Shown: positions 1 through 9,464, counted from the first letter of the stretch. The stretch is DNA of 64,000 bases from Rhodoferax sp. (GCA_029866205.1 JARWZT010000003.1:182606-246605); one strand, 5' to 3'. The notes: generated by a model not told the origin, from the letters alone. A program made the numbers and translations.

Positions 1-1770
1 GCGGTTAAAGCCATGCGGGATAGCGGATACAAAAATGCCGCGTATGCAATAGCTGAATTAGTAGATAACTCAGTGCAAGCAGGAGGCACTGTTGTCGAAA
101 TTCTTTGTCAAGAAGAAGTTGAGCTGGTGCAGCAAAGGAAAAGGACTCGAGTAAAACAAGTCGCGGTAATGGATAACGGCTGCGGCATGAGTCCCGACAT
201 GCTTCGTAAAGCGTTGCAATTTGGAAACGGAGGCCGTTTAGATGATCGTAGTGGGATAGGACGTTTTGGTATGGGGCTACCAAATTCATCTATTTCTCAA
301 GCTAGACGGGTTGACGTTTGGACTTGGCAAAACGGATATCAATCTGCCGCATATAGCTATTTGGATGTTGGAGAAATTGAACGCGGTGCACTTACTGAAG
401 TACCGAATCCAATTCCTCAGGCTGTACCTCAAACTTGGGTAAGACGATCCGGTGTAGCGGGTCAATCTAAATCAGGAACCCTGGTTGTTTGGTCTGATTT
501 AGATAAATGTGACTGGCGTACAGCACAATCAATTTTCAAGAATTCGGAATATACTATCGGTCGTATTTACCGGTATTTTTTAAATGATGAACGCCTAAAA
601 ATTAGAATGGCTGCATTTTTGGATCAAGCTACAAATCCGGCTACAGATGATGATGTTGCAGCGAATGATCCACTGTACCTAACGCCAAATGCAACTTTGC
701 CTCCTCCTTGGAATGCTGAACCTATGTTCGACCGGCATGGAGAACCGCAACAAATTGAAATTGATTTGAATGGTAAGTTGCATCTTGTTACTGTGACAAT
801 TTCTGTAGCTAAAAAAGTAGCTAGAGATGGTCACAATGCAGGTGATCAGCCTCATGGACGGCACGCCAAAAATAACGTTGGTGTATCGGTTGTCCGCGCT
901 GAACGTGAGCTTGAACTTCAAACCGGATGGTGTGTTCAGTCTGACCCGCGTGAACGCTGGTGGGGCGTTGAGGTTAGCTTCTCGCCTGAGCTTGACGAGG
1001 TGTTCGGTGTTACTAACAACAAGCAAAGCGCTAGAACTCTTGCTGAGTTCGCCGAAGTGAGCATTGAACAAATCGCTGAACGAGAAGGGTATGAAACAGA
1101 AGCGGAGTTAATAGAGGCTTGGGAGCAAGACCATGATCCTAGACTGATATTGATCAAAGTCAAACAATCAGTTGAACGTAATCTAAGTGCTATTCGTAAA
1201 GTCATCAAGGCACAAGCGACCCCCCGTCAGGGAGAGAAATTCCGACACATGGATCCAAACTCTGCGGAAACTATTGGAACTCAAGCTACCAAGCGACGCC
1301 AAGAAGAAGGTTACAAGGGAACGAGTGATTTAGGTGAATCGCTTCCGCCAGAAGTGAAAACGCAACAGATTGAAGAAAGTCTGGTGTCCGTTGGCGTTGA
1401 CCCAGTTGAAGCACAGCAAAGAGCTACTTCACTGGTTAGCAGTGGTTATAAATACGAGTTCTACAACGTAGGCGTAGATACAGCGGAATTTTTTACTGTT
1501 CGTCCTAAGGGAGGATCGATTTTGATTGGTTTGAACACCAATCATCCGGCTTACGATCACTTAGTAACCTTACTTGAATCAAGTGATGAAGTAAGTGACG
1601 TTACTGTTCTTAAGGCACGTTTACGCAAGTCATACGAAGGTCTAAAGTTGCTGCTCGAAGCATGGGCGCGCTACGAAGACGAGTTGACTGATGGCATCAA
1701 GAAAGAACGTGCGCAAGAAGCTCGACTTGATTGGGGTAGAGTTGCTCGTCAGTTCTTAAGAGAAGATTAA
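1..1770 (+). CDS. GHKL-type ATPase (MutL/MORC-like), 5' end outside window
   Basis: The reading frame is open to the left edge, and the first in-window ATG (13) lies only 14 residues before the ATP-site motif, so the true start is probably upstream. Counted from that ATG, the GHKL motifs are clear: N-box AELVDNS (residues 14-20), G1 box DNGCGM (54-59) and the glycine-rich GIGRFGMG lid (81-88). The C-terminal half (about 400-585) is charged and has a NTNHPAY segment, but I do not recognise its fold. The family binds ATP and undergoes ATP-gated dimerisation. MutL/MORC-like members are known in restriction-type systems. It ends 17 bases before sspE on the same strand, so co-transcription is likely. 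A role in the PT defence module is inferred from position only. An unrelated GHKL ATPase in the island cannot be excluded. Confidence 0.8.
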   Translation, partial: AVKAMRDSGYKNAAYAIAELVDNSVQAGGTVVEILCQEEVELVQQRKRTRVKQVAVMDNGCGMSPDMLRKALQFGNGGRLDDRSGIGRFGMGLPNSSISQARRVDVWTWQNGYQSAAYSYLDVGEIERGALTEVPNPIPQAVPQTWVRRSGVAGQSKSGTLVVWSDLDKCDWRTAQSIFKNSEYTIGRIYRYFLNDERLKIRMAAFLDQATNPATDDDVAANDPLYLTPNATLPPPWNAEPMFDRHGEPQQIEIDLNGKLHLVTVTISVAKKVARDGHNAGDQPHGRHAKNNVGVSVVRAERELELQTGWCVQSDPRERWWGVEVSFSPELDEVFGVTNNKQSARTLAEFAEVSIEQIAEREGYETEAELIEAWEQDHDPRLILIKVKQSVERNLSAIRKVIKAQATPRQGEKFRHMDPNSAETIGTQATKRRQEEGYKGTSDLGESLPPEVKTQQIEESLVSVGVDPVEAQQRATSLVSSGYKYEFYNVGVDTAEFFTVRPKGGSILIGLNTNHPAYDHLVTLLESSDEVSDVTVLKARLRKSYEGLKLLLEAWARYEDELTDGIKKERAQEARLDWGRVARQFLRED

Positions 1771-1787
1771 TAATTTAGAGAGACAAA

Positions 1788-4139
1788 ATGGCTACTGAAG
1801 CAAAAGATATTTTCGAAGCGAATTCAAAAAATGTCCGTGATCTTCTCTGTGAAAACGGATTAGGTTTGTATATTCCTGCTTATCAGCGACCTTACGGCTG
1901 GGACAAAGACAAGGTCAACAAATTAGTATTGGATACGTTTCATGGATTTACTGAGTTAAGTCGCAGTGATGAAAGTTTCACGTTTTTAGGAACAGTCATC
2001 ACAATTCATGATATTAATTACAAGACAGTGCCCGCTAGTTTGCAGCCTGATGTCCCTGCAAAACTGTTGAGTGTTATCGATGGTCAGCAACGTTTGTCAA
2101 CTCTTTTGATTTTCTGTTTGGCTTTGCACAATCAAATTAAGGTGGCAACTAATAAGTTCTTTAAAAATAAGAAGCCTGAAGACTTCAATGAGACTGAGGG
2201 ATGGCTTGAAAACATTGGTAAGAAAGTACTTGGTGAGTTAGAAGGAACCTTCATTGAACGACAACGTTCTGGTGATTCACCAATTTATCCAAGAATGATC
2301 CGCTCATTCGACGACAAGTGGTCCAAACAAAAAATTCATGCCAAATATTCATCGCCGATTTCAAATCTGATATTTCAGTATGCGCTAACTATCGATGATG
2401 TAAAAGTGAAAGAGTTTAAAGCTCAAAAAAGACCAGGAAACGTCGAGGGTGAAGAAGCGCTCTGTGACAGGTTCAATCAAATTTCGAAGATTCTAAAAAC
2501 TTTAGACTTTCCGGATGATGAAGAAGACTTTGAAGAGCTTCCTAGCTTGACGCAGATTGCGCAAGATCCAAAATTTCAGCGCGCTCTCATAAACCATGTT
2601 TTTTCACAAGATGTTTGTAATGATTTAATCTCAAGTGATGAATTGCCCGAGTACGCTAAGCTTCTTCAGTTGATCTTGCTAGCAAATTACTTGTTAACTC
2701 GAGTGGCATTAACTGTTGTTCGCGGAAAAAATGAAGACTACGCCTTCACGATCTTTGAGTCCCTGAACACAACTGGTGAACCGCTGACTGCTTTCGAAAC
2801 TTTCAAGCCGCAAGTTGTGATGGCTGAGGAAAATATTGAACATTATGATCAGTCGAAGTCTCACGAGCATTTGACTCATGTAACTGCTTACCTTTCCACC
2901 TTCAAAGTCGGCGACCCTCTTCAGAAGGCAACTCGTGAGCTAGTTATTACTTTTGCAAGCAACGAGACCGGATACATTCTTTCAAAGAGGCTAGCGGACC
3001 AGCGTAGATACCTTAAAGATGAATTCGAGAGACACCGCAATGACAAGGTTGCGCGTGAAAAATTCATAATGAACCTTCGCGATGTCGCGGACTTCACCAA
3101 ATATTCCTGGTCTGAGTCAACTTCACCAACGTTATTTGGTTTGCCCGTTGAAGCTACGTCAAACATTGTTAAGCTTTGTTTAGCATTTCTGCATTCTCTG
3201 AATCATTCCATAACAGTTGCACCAATCATTCGTTTTTACTCAGAGGCACTTGCTGCACCTGAAGATCAAAAAGCAAAGATGATTAAGGACCTTGAAGGTG
3301 CGATAAAAGCTGTAACAGCCTTTTCTGTTCTATGGCGTGCATCGAGAAGAGGTACGAAAAATATCGATAGGCAGTATCGTGAAATTCTGTTGGGAGCAAA
3401 TTCAAAGACTTCTGGTGCTCCTCCTTTGTCGCGGACAGCACGTAAAGGAATTCAAGAGGGAGCTTTGTCTCCACTTGTTGATTTAAAAATACTGAAAGCT
3501 GAATTTCGTTCTCGACTAGAGCATAAAGATTTTGGTGATATCAAATCTAAGGATGATTTCATTAATCAAGCTGCGTCTGTACCTGCGTATACGAACAACA
3601 AAAAATTAAGTAAGTTCTTGTTACTGGCTGCTCATCATGACTCAGTCCCTGACCCTTCATTTTACGGACTAATCGTGAAAGGTAGGTCTGCTGTATCGCC
3701 TTGTTTGTCTTATGAGGGCTTTACAGAAGATCGGAACATTACTCTTGAGCATATCGCCCCTCAAGAGCCCTCGACTGGGTGGGAAGAGGACATCTACTCA
3801 AACAAAGAGACTGTTCACTGCATTGGCAATCTCGTATTAGCGCCTCAAGTTGCTAACTCATCGTTGTCCTCTAGACCATGGGCCCAAAAACGTGTGCTTT
3901 ATAAAGTGCTGGGCGCTTCTTCCCAGGTTGAGGCTTCCAAGATTCTAGAAGATGCAAAAAGTACTTCAGGTATCGAGTTTGGTGATTCGACACAAGACAT
4001 TCTTAACAAGTCGGAGCACCTCCCCCAACTGATTGCGTTAGGTGAACGAGTTGATTCATGGAACAGTGAGTTCGTCGAGATTAGATCAAAAAGACTTTTG
4101 TCTTTAGCTTACGATGAACTCTACAAATGGCTTGATTAG
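1788..4139 (+). CDS. sspE: SspE-like PT-sensing nuclease (DUF262 + DUF1524/HNH)
   Basis: This 783-residue protein has the two-domain layout of SspE. The N-terminal DUF262 (ParB-like/GmrSD-type) part has IPAYQRP (29-35), the nucleotide-handling motif DGQQR (98-102) and FESLNTTGEPLT. The C-terminal DUF1524 part has the HNH signature LEHIAPQ (His655) and GNL (Asn681), followed by the usual Asn/Lys tail. Known SspE uses the DUF262 GTPase to sense phosphorothioates and the HNH domain to nick unmodified phage DNA; from memory, Tyr-Gln near residue 30 forms the PT-sensing pocket, which would match Tyr32-Gln33 here. Adjacent convergent sspD-sspC-sspB genes support the assignment. GmrD-type type IV enzymes share these domains, so without that context the call would be weaker. 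Confidence 0.85.
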   Translation: MATEAKDIFEANSKNVRDLLCENGLGLYIPAYQRPYGWDKDKVNKLVLDTFHGFTELSRSDESFTFLGTVITIHDINYKTVPASLQPDVPAKLLSVIDGQQRLSTLLIFCLALHNQIKVATNKFFKNKKPEDFNETEGWLENIGKKVLGELEGTFIERQRSGDSPIYPRMIRSFDDKWSKQKIHAKYSSPISNLIFQYALTIDDVKVKEFKAQKRPGNVEGEEALCDRFNQISKILKTLDFPDDEEDFEELPSLTQIAQDPKFQRALINHVFSQDVCNDLISSDELPEYAKLLQLILLANYLLTRVALTVVRGKNEDYAFTIFESLNTTGEPLTAFETFKPQVVMAEENIEHYDQSKSHEHLTHVTAYLSTFKVGDPLQKATRELVITFASNETGYILSKRLADQRRYLKDEFERHRNDKVAREKFIMNLRDVADFTKYSWSESTSPTLFGLPVEATSNIVKLCLAFLHSLNHSITVAPIIRFYSEALAAPEDQKAKMIKDLEGAIKAVTAFSVLWRASRRGTKNIDRQYREILLGANSKTSGAPPLSRTARKGIQEGALSPLVDLKILKAEFRSRLEHKDFGDIKSKDDFINQAASVPAYTNNKKLSKFLLLAAHHDSVPDPSFYGLIVKGRSAVSPCLSYEGFTEDRNITLEHIAPQEPSTGWEEDIYSNKETVHCIGNLVLAPQVANSSLSSRPWAQKRVLYKVLGASSQVEASKILEDAKSTSGIEFGDSTQDILNKSEHLPQLIALGERVDSWNSEFVEIRSKRLLSLAYDELYKWLD

Positions 4140-4152
4140 TCTAGCAAATAGT

Positions 4153-4183
4153 GAACCACTAAAGCTTTCAGTTTTAGTGGTTC
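4153..4183. terminator. Symmetric hairpin between convergent sspE and sspD
   Basis: A perfect 11-bp inverted repeat, GAACCACTAAA (4153-4163) and its complement (4173-4183), surrounds a 9-base loop. It sits in the 45-base gap between the sspE stop (4139) and the sspD stop (4185). A/T-rich bases flank the stem on both sides, but there is no long T run. The position and symmetry suit a bidirectional terminator for the two converging units. Confidence 0.7.
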
Positions 4184-4184
4184 T

Positions 4185-5027
4185 TCACTTATGACAAACT
4201 AGACAAGCTCCACCACCTTCATCTTCCATGTAGAGCTCGTCCAAGTCTAAGTTTTCAGAGTTACCAGCTCTGAGCGGATTTATCTTTCTGTTTGCAAATT
4301 CTTTTTGTTTACGAGCTTCAAAGTCATTCTTGATTTGAAGCATACGTTCAGGTTTTTCAAGATCAGTCAACGGTTCATTTTGGGACCAGGTGAACCGCGT
4401 GCCTGTTTCAATCGCGGTTTTCTCCATGTTCTTTGCATTCTCAAATGCAACAGGATGACGTTCTTTTAATCGAACCCACTCAATTTTTTGCTGGAAAAAG
4501 CAGAATGTACAGCCGCTGCGTGAGCGCCATTCATAGTACTTTGGAAGTCCCATACCGGAGGCTTCAAGGATGTCGAGTACGTCCTCCTTATTTAGGTTGT
4601 ATTCCCTAAAGGGCAGTTTCACCGTTAAATTTTTATGATGTGACTGCATGCCATCGCGGTGCTCTTCATCAGCCCGAATCGCCACATAGGAAATCACGTG
4701 GTCGCCTTTGTTTAGCCACTCATTGACCCATTCCTTGAATGGTTGCAGTTTGAGCTTAATCGTGCACCACCGTGTTTGTGGTGAGGGTAAGAAATTGCCG
4801 TTTTGGCGAAGCCAAAATTTAAAGTCTCGATCAGGACTCAAATAGTTGATTTTCTTCCCGAGAGTGCCCTCTAGCTTTCCAAGAAACTCATAGACCTCTG
4901 GTAGCTCTTCGCCGGTATCCGTGAAGAAGTATTGAATGTCAAGTTCAGGAAAATGTTCACGCATATATATGGCAAGCGCGGCGCTGTCCTTGCCACCAGA
5001 GATGCCTAAAACATGATGCGTGGTCAT
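4185..5027 (-). CDS. sspD: SspD/DndC-like PAPS-reductase-family ATP pyrophosphatase
   Basis: The 280-residue product begins with the PP-loop SGGKDS (10-15) of the PAPS reductase/ATP pyrophosphatase family. Cysteines occur at 88 (RWCT), 173 and 176 (GCTFC) and 275 and 278 (CLVC), the sort of set that could bind an iron-sulfur cluster as in DndC. DndC/SspD proteins activate the DNA backbone by adenylation and help transfer sulfur. The ATG overlaps the sspC stop (ATGA), so the two are translationally coupled. Sulfate-assimilation CysH is unlikely, because the neighbours are DUF4007 and a large ATPase rather than cys genes. Confidence 0.87.
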   Translation of the reverse strand: MTTHHVLGISGGKDSAALAIYMREHFPELDIQYFFTDTGEELPEVYEFLGKLEGTLGKKINYLSPDRDFKFWLRQNGNFLPSPQTRWCTIKLKLQPFKEWVNEWLNKGDHVISYVAIRADEEHRDGMQSHHKNLTVKLPFREYNLNKEDVLDILEASGMGLPKYYEWRSRSGCTFCFFQQKIEWVRLKERHPVAFENAKNMEKTAIETGTRFTWSQNEPLTDLEKPERMLQIKNDFEARKQKEFANRKINPLRAGNSENLDLDELYMEDEGGGACLVCHK

Positions 5028-8000
5028 AGTGACTCCTTGATATCTTGAGAGAATTTGATGCCAAGATCAGCCAACGTTGCAAAAACCAGTCGGGTGTCCA
5101 TCGTTTTCAATACTGGCATGAACTGATCGATTGCCTGGTCGATGGCGGCTTGATCATTTTTTGAGACCTCGATGGTTTTGGACAAGTCATTGCCTTGTCC
5201 AGACGAAAGCACGAGATTAAAAATTCGGCGAGAGGAGTCTCGCCCTCTTAGGCCAGCGACTGCCTCTGCTTTACGGAATTCCATCGAAAGGTTCCCGAGT
5301 TGAATGATGGCTGCATCCAGATCGCGGTCAACCCAGCCGTGTGATGGCTTGTTGATCGCATTGCTGATCAAGGACTCGATCTTCTCAATGCTTCCATCGA
5401 ATTCTTCAAGCCGGGTGGCAAATGATTCGAGCTGAAAGTTGCCAGTAATACCCTTGACCGACAGCGCACGATTTTTGAGGTCTTCGTAGCTGTCAGATTC
5501 GTGTTGCAAGGACTGCAAAACCATATCTTTGACTTCAGCTAGCTTTCGCGGGTATGCCGCCCGGAGCTCTGCGACGATGATCTTCAAGTGGTTGACCAAG
5601 TTATCTTCGGAAGTCGAGCCTAATATCGTAGGGAGATCTGCAAAAAGCACTTTATTTGGGTCGCTTGCTTTCAAGAGCATGCTGCGTACGTTTTGAGCAG
5701 GCTGGGAAACGCTGGTTGTACGTTTGGTCCAGTTCGGCAAAGCGAAGGCAATGCTGACAAGGCCGCGTGCCGTATCAAGAGGGGTGTATTGACTAAAGTA
5801 AGCCGCACTATTGTCGGTGGCAAGAATGTTTTGCGCTATACCGCGTGCCAAGCTGCTGCGGTCTTCACTTACGCTGACGTACTTGAACTCAACCAGCTTA
5901 GGGTCATTCAGCAACTCATCGATGATGACTTCTGTCACTTCTGGTGTAAAAACCCCGTTGAAATACACCGCAATCTGCGATTTATTTGCCATCAAATAGG
6001 CCAACAAAATGATGGGCATCACCCCTTTTTTTAGTCCGAAGGGTGCGGCTTGCCATGTTGAGTAAATCTCAGTAAGTCGGACTTTGTCGGTTGAATTCTT
6101 AAACTGTGCTTCCGTAGTAGCCCACAGCCGCTGATAGGAGCCACCTTTGCCATCGTCGTCCTTAGGTTTGCCAAACGCCCAGCCCAAGCGCCCGCGGTTC
6201 ATATGAAGCCCCGCGTCGTGCAGGATGGTGTAGTACAAGCCAGCATCGGCGGGGTAACCTTCATATCCAAGCTTGGACAGAGTGGCGTCCCTCAGCATTT
6301 TGTACATCAGCTGCCTGCGTGCTTTTACGATGTTGCTTGATAGTTCATCGCGATTGATCAGTTCACTGTTGATCACAGGCGTTTGGTCGAATATTTCTTC
6401 CGCAACGTTTGAGGCCATCTCGGTGATACTTAGGTGGCTCTCTTGGTTTACGCGAATGCCGCGCAAAAACCATGACGCCGTTCTGAACGCATCGCTAAGT
6501 TCCTCTTGCAGGCTGGCTTTGAGGCTGCTGAGTCTGGAGGTTAGCTCTCGTCGGGCAACCGAGTCACCTTCAAGCTCAGTTCTATTTGTTAAGACATGTT
6601 CAGCCGCTGCGAGCTCTTGGGAGAAGTCCGTGATACGGATTGCATTTTTCGATACACCGACAATGACCGGCAAGCCTTGCTGTGCGGCTGAGGCTTCTTG
6701 AACACTAGACAAGAACTGCTTAGCGGTAACAGGACTGTCCGGGACACACAATATGAATGTGCCGACACTGCCAGGCGATGCCTGGTAGGTTGACAGGAAT
6801 GTGGCAAGTTCACTGAGGGGAGTGATTGCTTTGCCGAACCAACGCATGGTCCCGCTTTTGTAGTACAGGCGTTTGGCGATGACCGGATTAAGGTCACTGA
6901 GCTCAGTGACACCTTTGATGTTGAACGAAGACCGCTCTTTTCTGGCGGAGGAAATTGCGCCCTCGATATCAAAGTCGCTACCTGCGAAAACACCAAAAGC
7001 GTTTATATGCTTTCTCTCAATCAGGATTTTCCAGTTGCTAAGCTCTTCAAGCGCCTTAGAGGTGTGTGCAGTTTTGTCTTGACCGAGGCATGAAGCAATC
7101 GTTGTTGCGTCCGCGGCGAGTGCAGCTCCAGTGCGGAACATCTCGATCAGCGCCACCGTTTTGGTCACGTCTACATGCAACGGCGTCCCCCGGGACTCGG
7201 CGCGCTCAACCGCATCTACTGCGAGTGCCCAGCGATGCCCATCAGGTGACGCCAATATTGCAGGCTCAGAGTTTGCACGAAGGTAATCCCAATAGTTCGA
7301 GGGACGGTACATCGCGTCCCACGACACTGGTTGCGTTTGCAGGTGCTCAGCAAAGCCAAGGGGCTCTCTAGATGTCAGGAAGCCAAAGATGCTTCGCTCG
7401 TTTTGACCAAACTTCCTTCTGGAGATGGGGCCCAACATCGCTGTGATAGCCGGGTGTAAAGGCCAGCAGGCAAAAAGACTTTGCGCCAGATTTTGAGGGG
7501 AAGCAGGGCGGCGCTTTTTGATGTTATCGGCGATGACGGCGCAAATTTCTTGCACTGGGGCCGCATCAATCAGTGCCTTACTTGATATGGATTTGCCAAT
7601 GAGTTCGATGACTTCGTCAGTTGCCGCAACCAGCGGTATATCGATGTAGCGGCCTTGAATTTTTGCCCAGTCATCACGGGTTTGCCGCCCAAGGGCAGTG
7701 GCATAGGCCTCAAATGATTGGTGCAAGATGCCCACGACCACAAAGTTTCCTTTTGCCCGGCTAGCGGCCTCCGCAAGCTGCTGGAAAAAGTAAATATCTT
7801 CACCGCCTTCGAGCGCTGAGTTTTCCAGGAATTTCCCTAATTCATCGATGATCAACAGCAGGCCTTGCGCGTTGCCTTCTGCGAGTTTTAGCAGTTCACC
7901 AATGACGTCCGTATTTTTCCTCTTGGACAGCCGCACACCGGTGCGCTTTTCAATACTTGCGATCAATTGCTCACGAATATTGACTCGCTTGCCTACGACT

Positions 8001-8353
8001 GGTAGCACGGTCCAACCGTCGCCTTTGGCTTCAAATGCGGAATAGATCTGTGAATCGTGTGGAAGAGCGAGAATATTTTTGGCCTTTTCGCGCAACGCCT
8101 GGTTCGGTCCTACCAAGGAACAAAGCATCAGGGCCAGGGATGATTTTCCACCGCCGTAGGGCCCTGTCCAAGTGAAGGCGCGTTGTTTTGTCTGCAATAC
8201 CTGCTGTGACATACTTTCGAGCAGTGTTCTTGCGGTACCTTGGCATACGTATCCCGACAAGGCATCTTCGCGGCCAAAGTCATCATCAATTTGAATGGAG
8301 CGCAGGAATTGTCGAGAGATGTCGACGACGGTGTTGAGTTTGGCTTCTTGCAT
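5024..8353 (-). CDS. sspC: SspC-like P-loop ATPase of the PT module
   Basis: The 1109-residue protein has a Walker A motif GPYGGGKSS (64-72; Lys70) and Walker B LLLIIDELGKF (Asp170-Glu171). The remaining ~900 residues are helical and charged, with no domain I can name. In Ssp systems SspC is the ATPase that works with SspB (nickase) and SspD (sulfur chemistry) to place single-strand phosphorothioates. It lies 21 bases after sspB and overlaps sspD, forming sspB-sspC-sspD. Large ATPases of BREX (BrxC/PglY) also begin with a GGGKSS-type loop, so the family call depends on the DUF4007 neighbour. Confidence 0.78.
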   Translation of the reverse strand: MQEAKLNTVVDISRQFLRSIQIDDDFGREDALSGYVCQGTARTLLESMSQQVLQTKQRAFTWTGPYGGGKSSLALMLCSLVGPNQALREKAKNILALPHDSQIYSAFEAKGDGWTVLPVVGKRVNIREQLIASIEKRTGVRLSKRKNTDVIGELLKLAEGNAQGLLLIIDELGKFLENSALEGGEDIYFFQQLAEAASRAKGNFVVVGILHQSFEAYATALGRQTRDDWAKIQGRYIDIPLVAATDEVIELIGKSISSKALIDAAPVQEICAVIADNIKKRRPASPQNLAQSLFACWPLHPAITAMLGPISRRKFGQNERSIFGFLTSREPLGFAEHLQTQPVSWDAMYRPSNYWDYLRANSEPAILASPDGHRWALAVDAVERAESRGTPLHVDVTKTVALIEMFRTGAALAADATTIASCLGQDKTAHTSKALEELSNWKILIERKHINAFGVFAGSDFDIEGAISSARKERSSFNIKGVTELSDLNPVIAKRLYYKSGTMRWFGKAITPLSELATFLSTYQASPGSVGTFILCVPDSPVTAKQFLSSVQEASAAQQGLPVIVGVSKNAIRITDFSQELAAAEHVLTNRTELEGDSVARRELTSRLSSLKASLQEELSDAFRTASWFLRGIRVNQESHLSITEMASNVAEEIFDQTPVINSELINRDELSSNIVKARRQLMYKMLRDATLSKLGYEGYPADAGLYYTILHDAGLHMNRGRLGWAFGKPKDDDGKGGSYQRLWATTEAQFKNSTDKVRLTEIYSTWQAAPFGLKKGVMPIILLAYLMANKSQIAVYFNGVFTPEVTEVIIDELLNDPKLVEFKYVSVSEDRSSLARGIAQNILATDNSAAYFSQYTPLDTARGLVSIAFALPNWTKRTTSVSQPAQNVRSMLLKASDPNKVLFADLPTILGSTSEDNLVNHLKIIVAELRAAYPRKLAEVKDMVLQSLQHESDSYEDLKNRALSVKGITGNFQLESFATRLEEFDGSIEKIESLISNAINKPSHGWVDRDLDAAIIQLGNLSMEFRKAEAVAGLRGRDSSRRIFNLVLSSGQGNDLSKTIEVSKNDQAAIDQAIDQFMPVLKTMDTRLVFATLADLGIKFSQDIKESL

Positions 8354-8374
8354 GTCGCAGTGTTCTTTGTTTTG

Positions 8375-9310
8375 TCAGTTGCCGCCGTAGGCTGCAGTCA
8401 GAAGCTTCGTCTTCAACGCTTCAATATTTGTAAGCGAGTTATTTTTCAAGGTGACCTGCCTAAGGCCTGCCTGTTCCGTCCATTGAATATGGCCATTACT
8501 TAGCGCCTCAAGCGCAATCAGGCGTTCGGCGATCCCGTTTTCGTCAATCTTGAAAACACGCCCGGGCGAGCCGTAATCGTGTGCAACCCTATCAAACGCC
8601 ATAACCGAGCCTGACGACTCAAGTCGCCCCCAGTAGTCCAGTAGGGCATAGCCAAAGATGCCGTCATGCAGCGAACGCTTAATGCCACGGCGGAACTCGA
8701 AAGAATCTTTGGAGTTGTGCGTCACAAGCCCGATCTCGCCAAGCAGGGGTTCGCTTAATTCCTCGGGGGAGTCGGTATTCACACGCGGCGCGTAGCTACG
8801 GATACAGCACTCGACGTCTCTCTTCAAGGTTGATTGAGAGAGCTTGACCTTGTGCTCTGATAGAGCGCTAGTGATCGCGGAGCCCAGTGATTCCCGATCA
8901 AACACAGACTGCATGACATGATTAAAAAGGTAGTACCACGTCGTAGTCTTCTCCGGTGTACTTGCCAAAAACCAATGCATCAACCAAATTGTTGATGTGT
9001 TTTCACAGAAGGGATCAAGACCGTTGTAGTCATCGAATAACGTTTTAGCGAGCGCTGTCACCTTGTAGGCCTCGCCATGCTCTTCTAGTACGTTGCAGGC
9101 AACTGCCCAAAAACGTATTGAACTGACCATATTTTTGCCGACACCGAACTGAACAATCGCCTCTTCGTCTGAGAAGATTGACTTCGGTGCGTCTCCGAAA
9201 AGCGAGCTTGATTGCACTGCGTCATAGGCCTTTTTGAGCCAAAGTTGCCGTAGGGGGAAGGTCTCATGACCGGAGAATTGTGGCTTTTTACCGAGAATCA
9301 GTTCGTTCAT
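8375..9310 (-). CDS. sspB: SspB-like DUF4007 protein
   Basis: The 311-residue protein opens with the DUF4007 hallmark: FSGHETFPLRQLWLKKAYD just after the start, then VGKNMVSSIRFW about 45 residues on. The ATG at 9310 fits the family N-terminus. The frame runs on to 9577, but that extension crosses into the upstream methyltransferase gene and lacks homology-like features. SspB is described as the DNA-nicking component that cooperates with SspC and SspD in strand-specific PT modification. It is the first gene of the sspBCD unit and is preceded by a 154-base gap with a promoter-like segment and two dyads. Confidence 0.85.
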   Translation of the reverse strand: MNELILGKKPQFSGHETFPLRQLWLKKAYDAVQSSSLFGDAPKSIFSDEEAIVQFGVGKNMVSSIRFWAVACNVLEEHGEAYKVTALAKTLFDDYNGLDPFCENTSTIWLMHWFLASTPEKTTTWYYLFNHVMQSVFDRESLGSAITSALSEHKVKLSQSTLKRDVECCIRSYAPRVNTDSPEELSEPLLGEIGLVTHNSKDSFEFRRGIKRSLHDGIFGYALLDYWGRLESSGSVMAFDRVAHDYGSPGRVFKIDENGIAERLIALEALSNGHIQWTEQAGLRQVTLKNNSLTNIEALKTKLLTAAYGGN

Positions 9311-9326
9311 GGCTTGATGATAGCTG

Positions 9327-9353
9327 TCGAACTGGAGCAAGTCGCCAGTTCGA
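9327..9353. promoter_or_regulatory. 9-bp dyad 1 upstream of sspB (operator candidate)
   Basis: TCGAACTGG (9327-9335), 9 bases, then its exact complement CCAGTTCGA (9345-9353). It lies 17 bases upstream of the sspB start and just downstream of the proposed -10 element, where a bound repressor would block transcription. It shares the ACTGG/CCAGT core with dyad 2. Confidence 0.55.
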
Positions 9354-9360
9354 AGGAAAA

Positions 9361-9391
9361 ATTCTAGCACTGGTTTTGTATCCAGTGTAAA
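9361..9391 (-). promoter_or_regulatory. Candidate sspB promoter
   Basis: Read on the minus strand, TTTACA (9391-9386) and TAGAAT (9366-9361) resemble sigma-70 -35 and -10 boxes with a 19-base spacer (18 if TTACAC is taken). The spacer is somewhat long, which would suit a regulated promoter. Dyad 2 lies almost wholly in the spacer. This is a reading by eye with no scoring. Confidence 0.4.
9368..9387. promoter_or_regulatory. 6-bp dyad 2 within the sspB promoter spacer
   Basis: CACTGG (9368-9373), 8 bases, then CCAGTG (9382-9387). It shares the ACTGG-N8/9-CCAGT core with dyad 1, with centres about 38 bases apart. Two copies of one dyad placed across a promoter are typical of dimeric repressor sites. 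Confidence 0.5.
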
Positions 9392-9464
9392 TAAATTCCC
9401 TATTTTTCGAAACAGACAAGGTCGGTCCCTTTGCACAACAGACACGGCACCTCGAGTTCGCAAC

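Noticed and set aside
4185..8353. BREX type 4 (BrxP PAPS reductase plus large ATPase)
   Set aside because: The PAPS-reductase-like gene and ATPase could suggest BREX 4, but the DUF4007 and DUF262/DUF1524 neighbours fit Ssp better, and pglZ/brxL are 53 kb away next to a tRNA gene.
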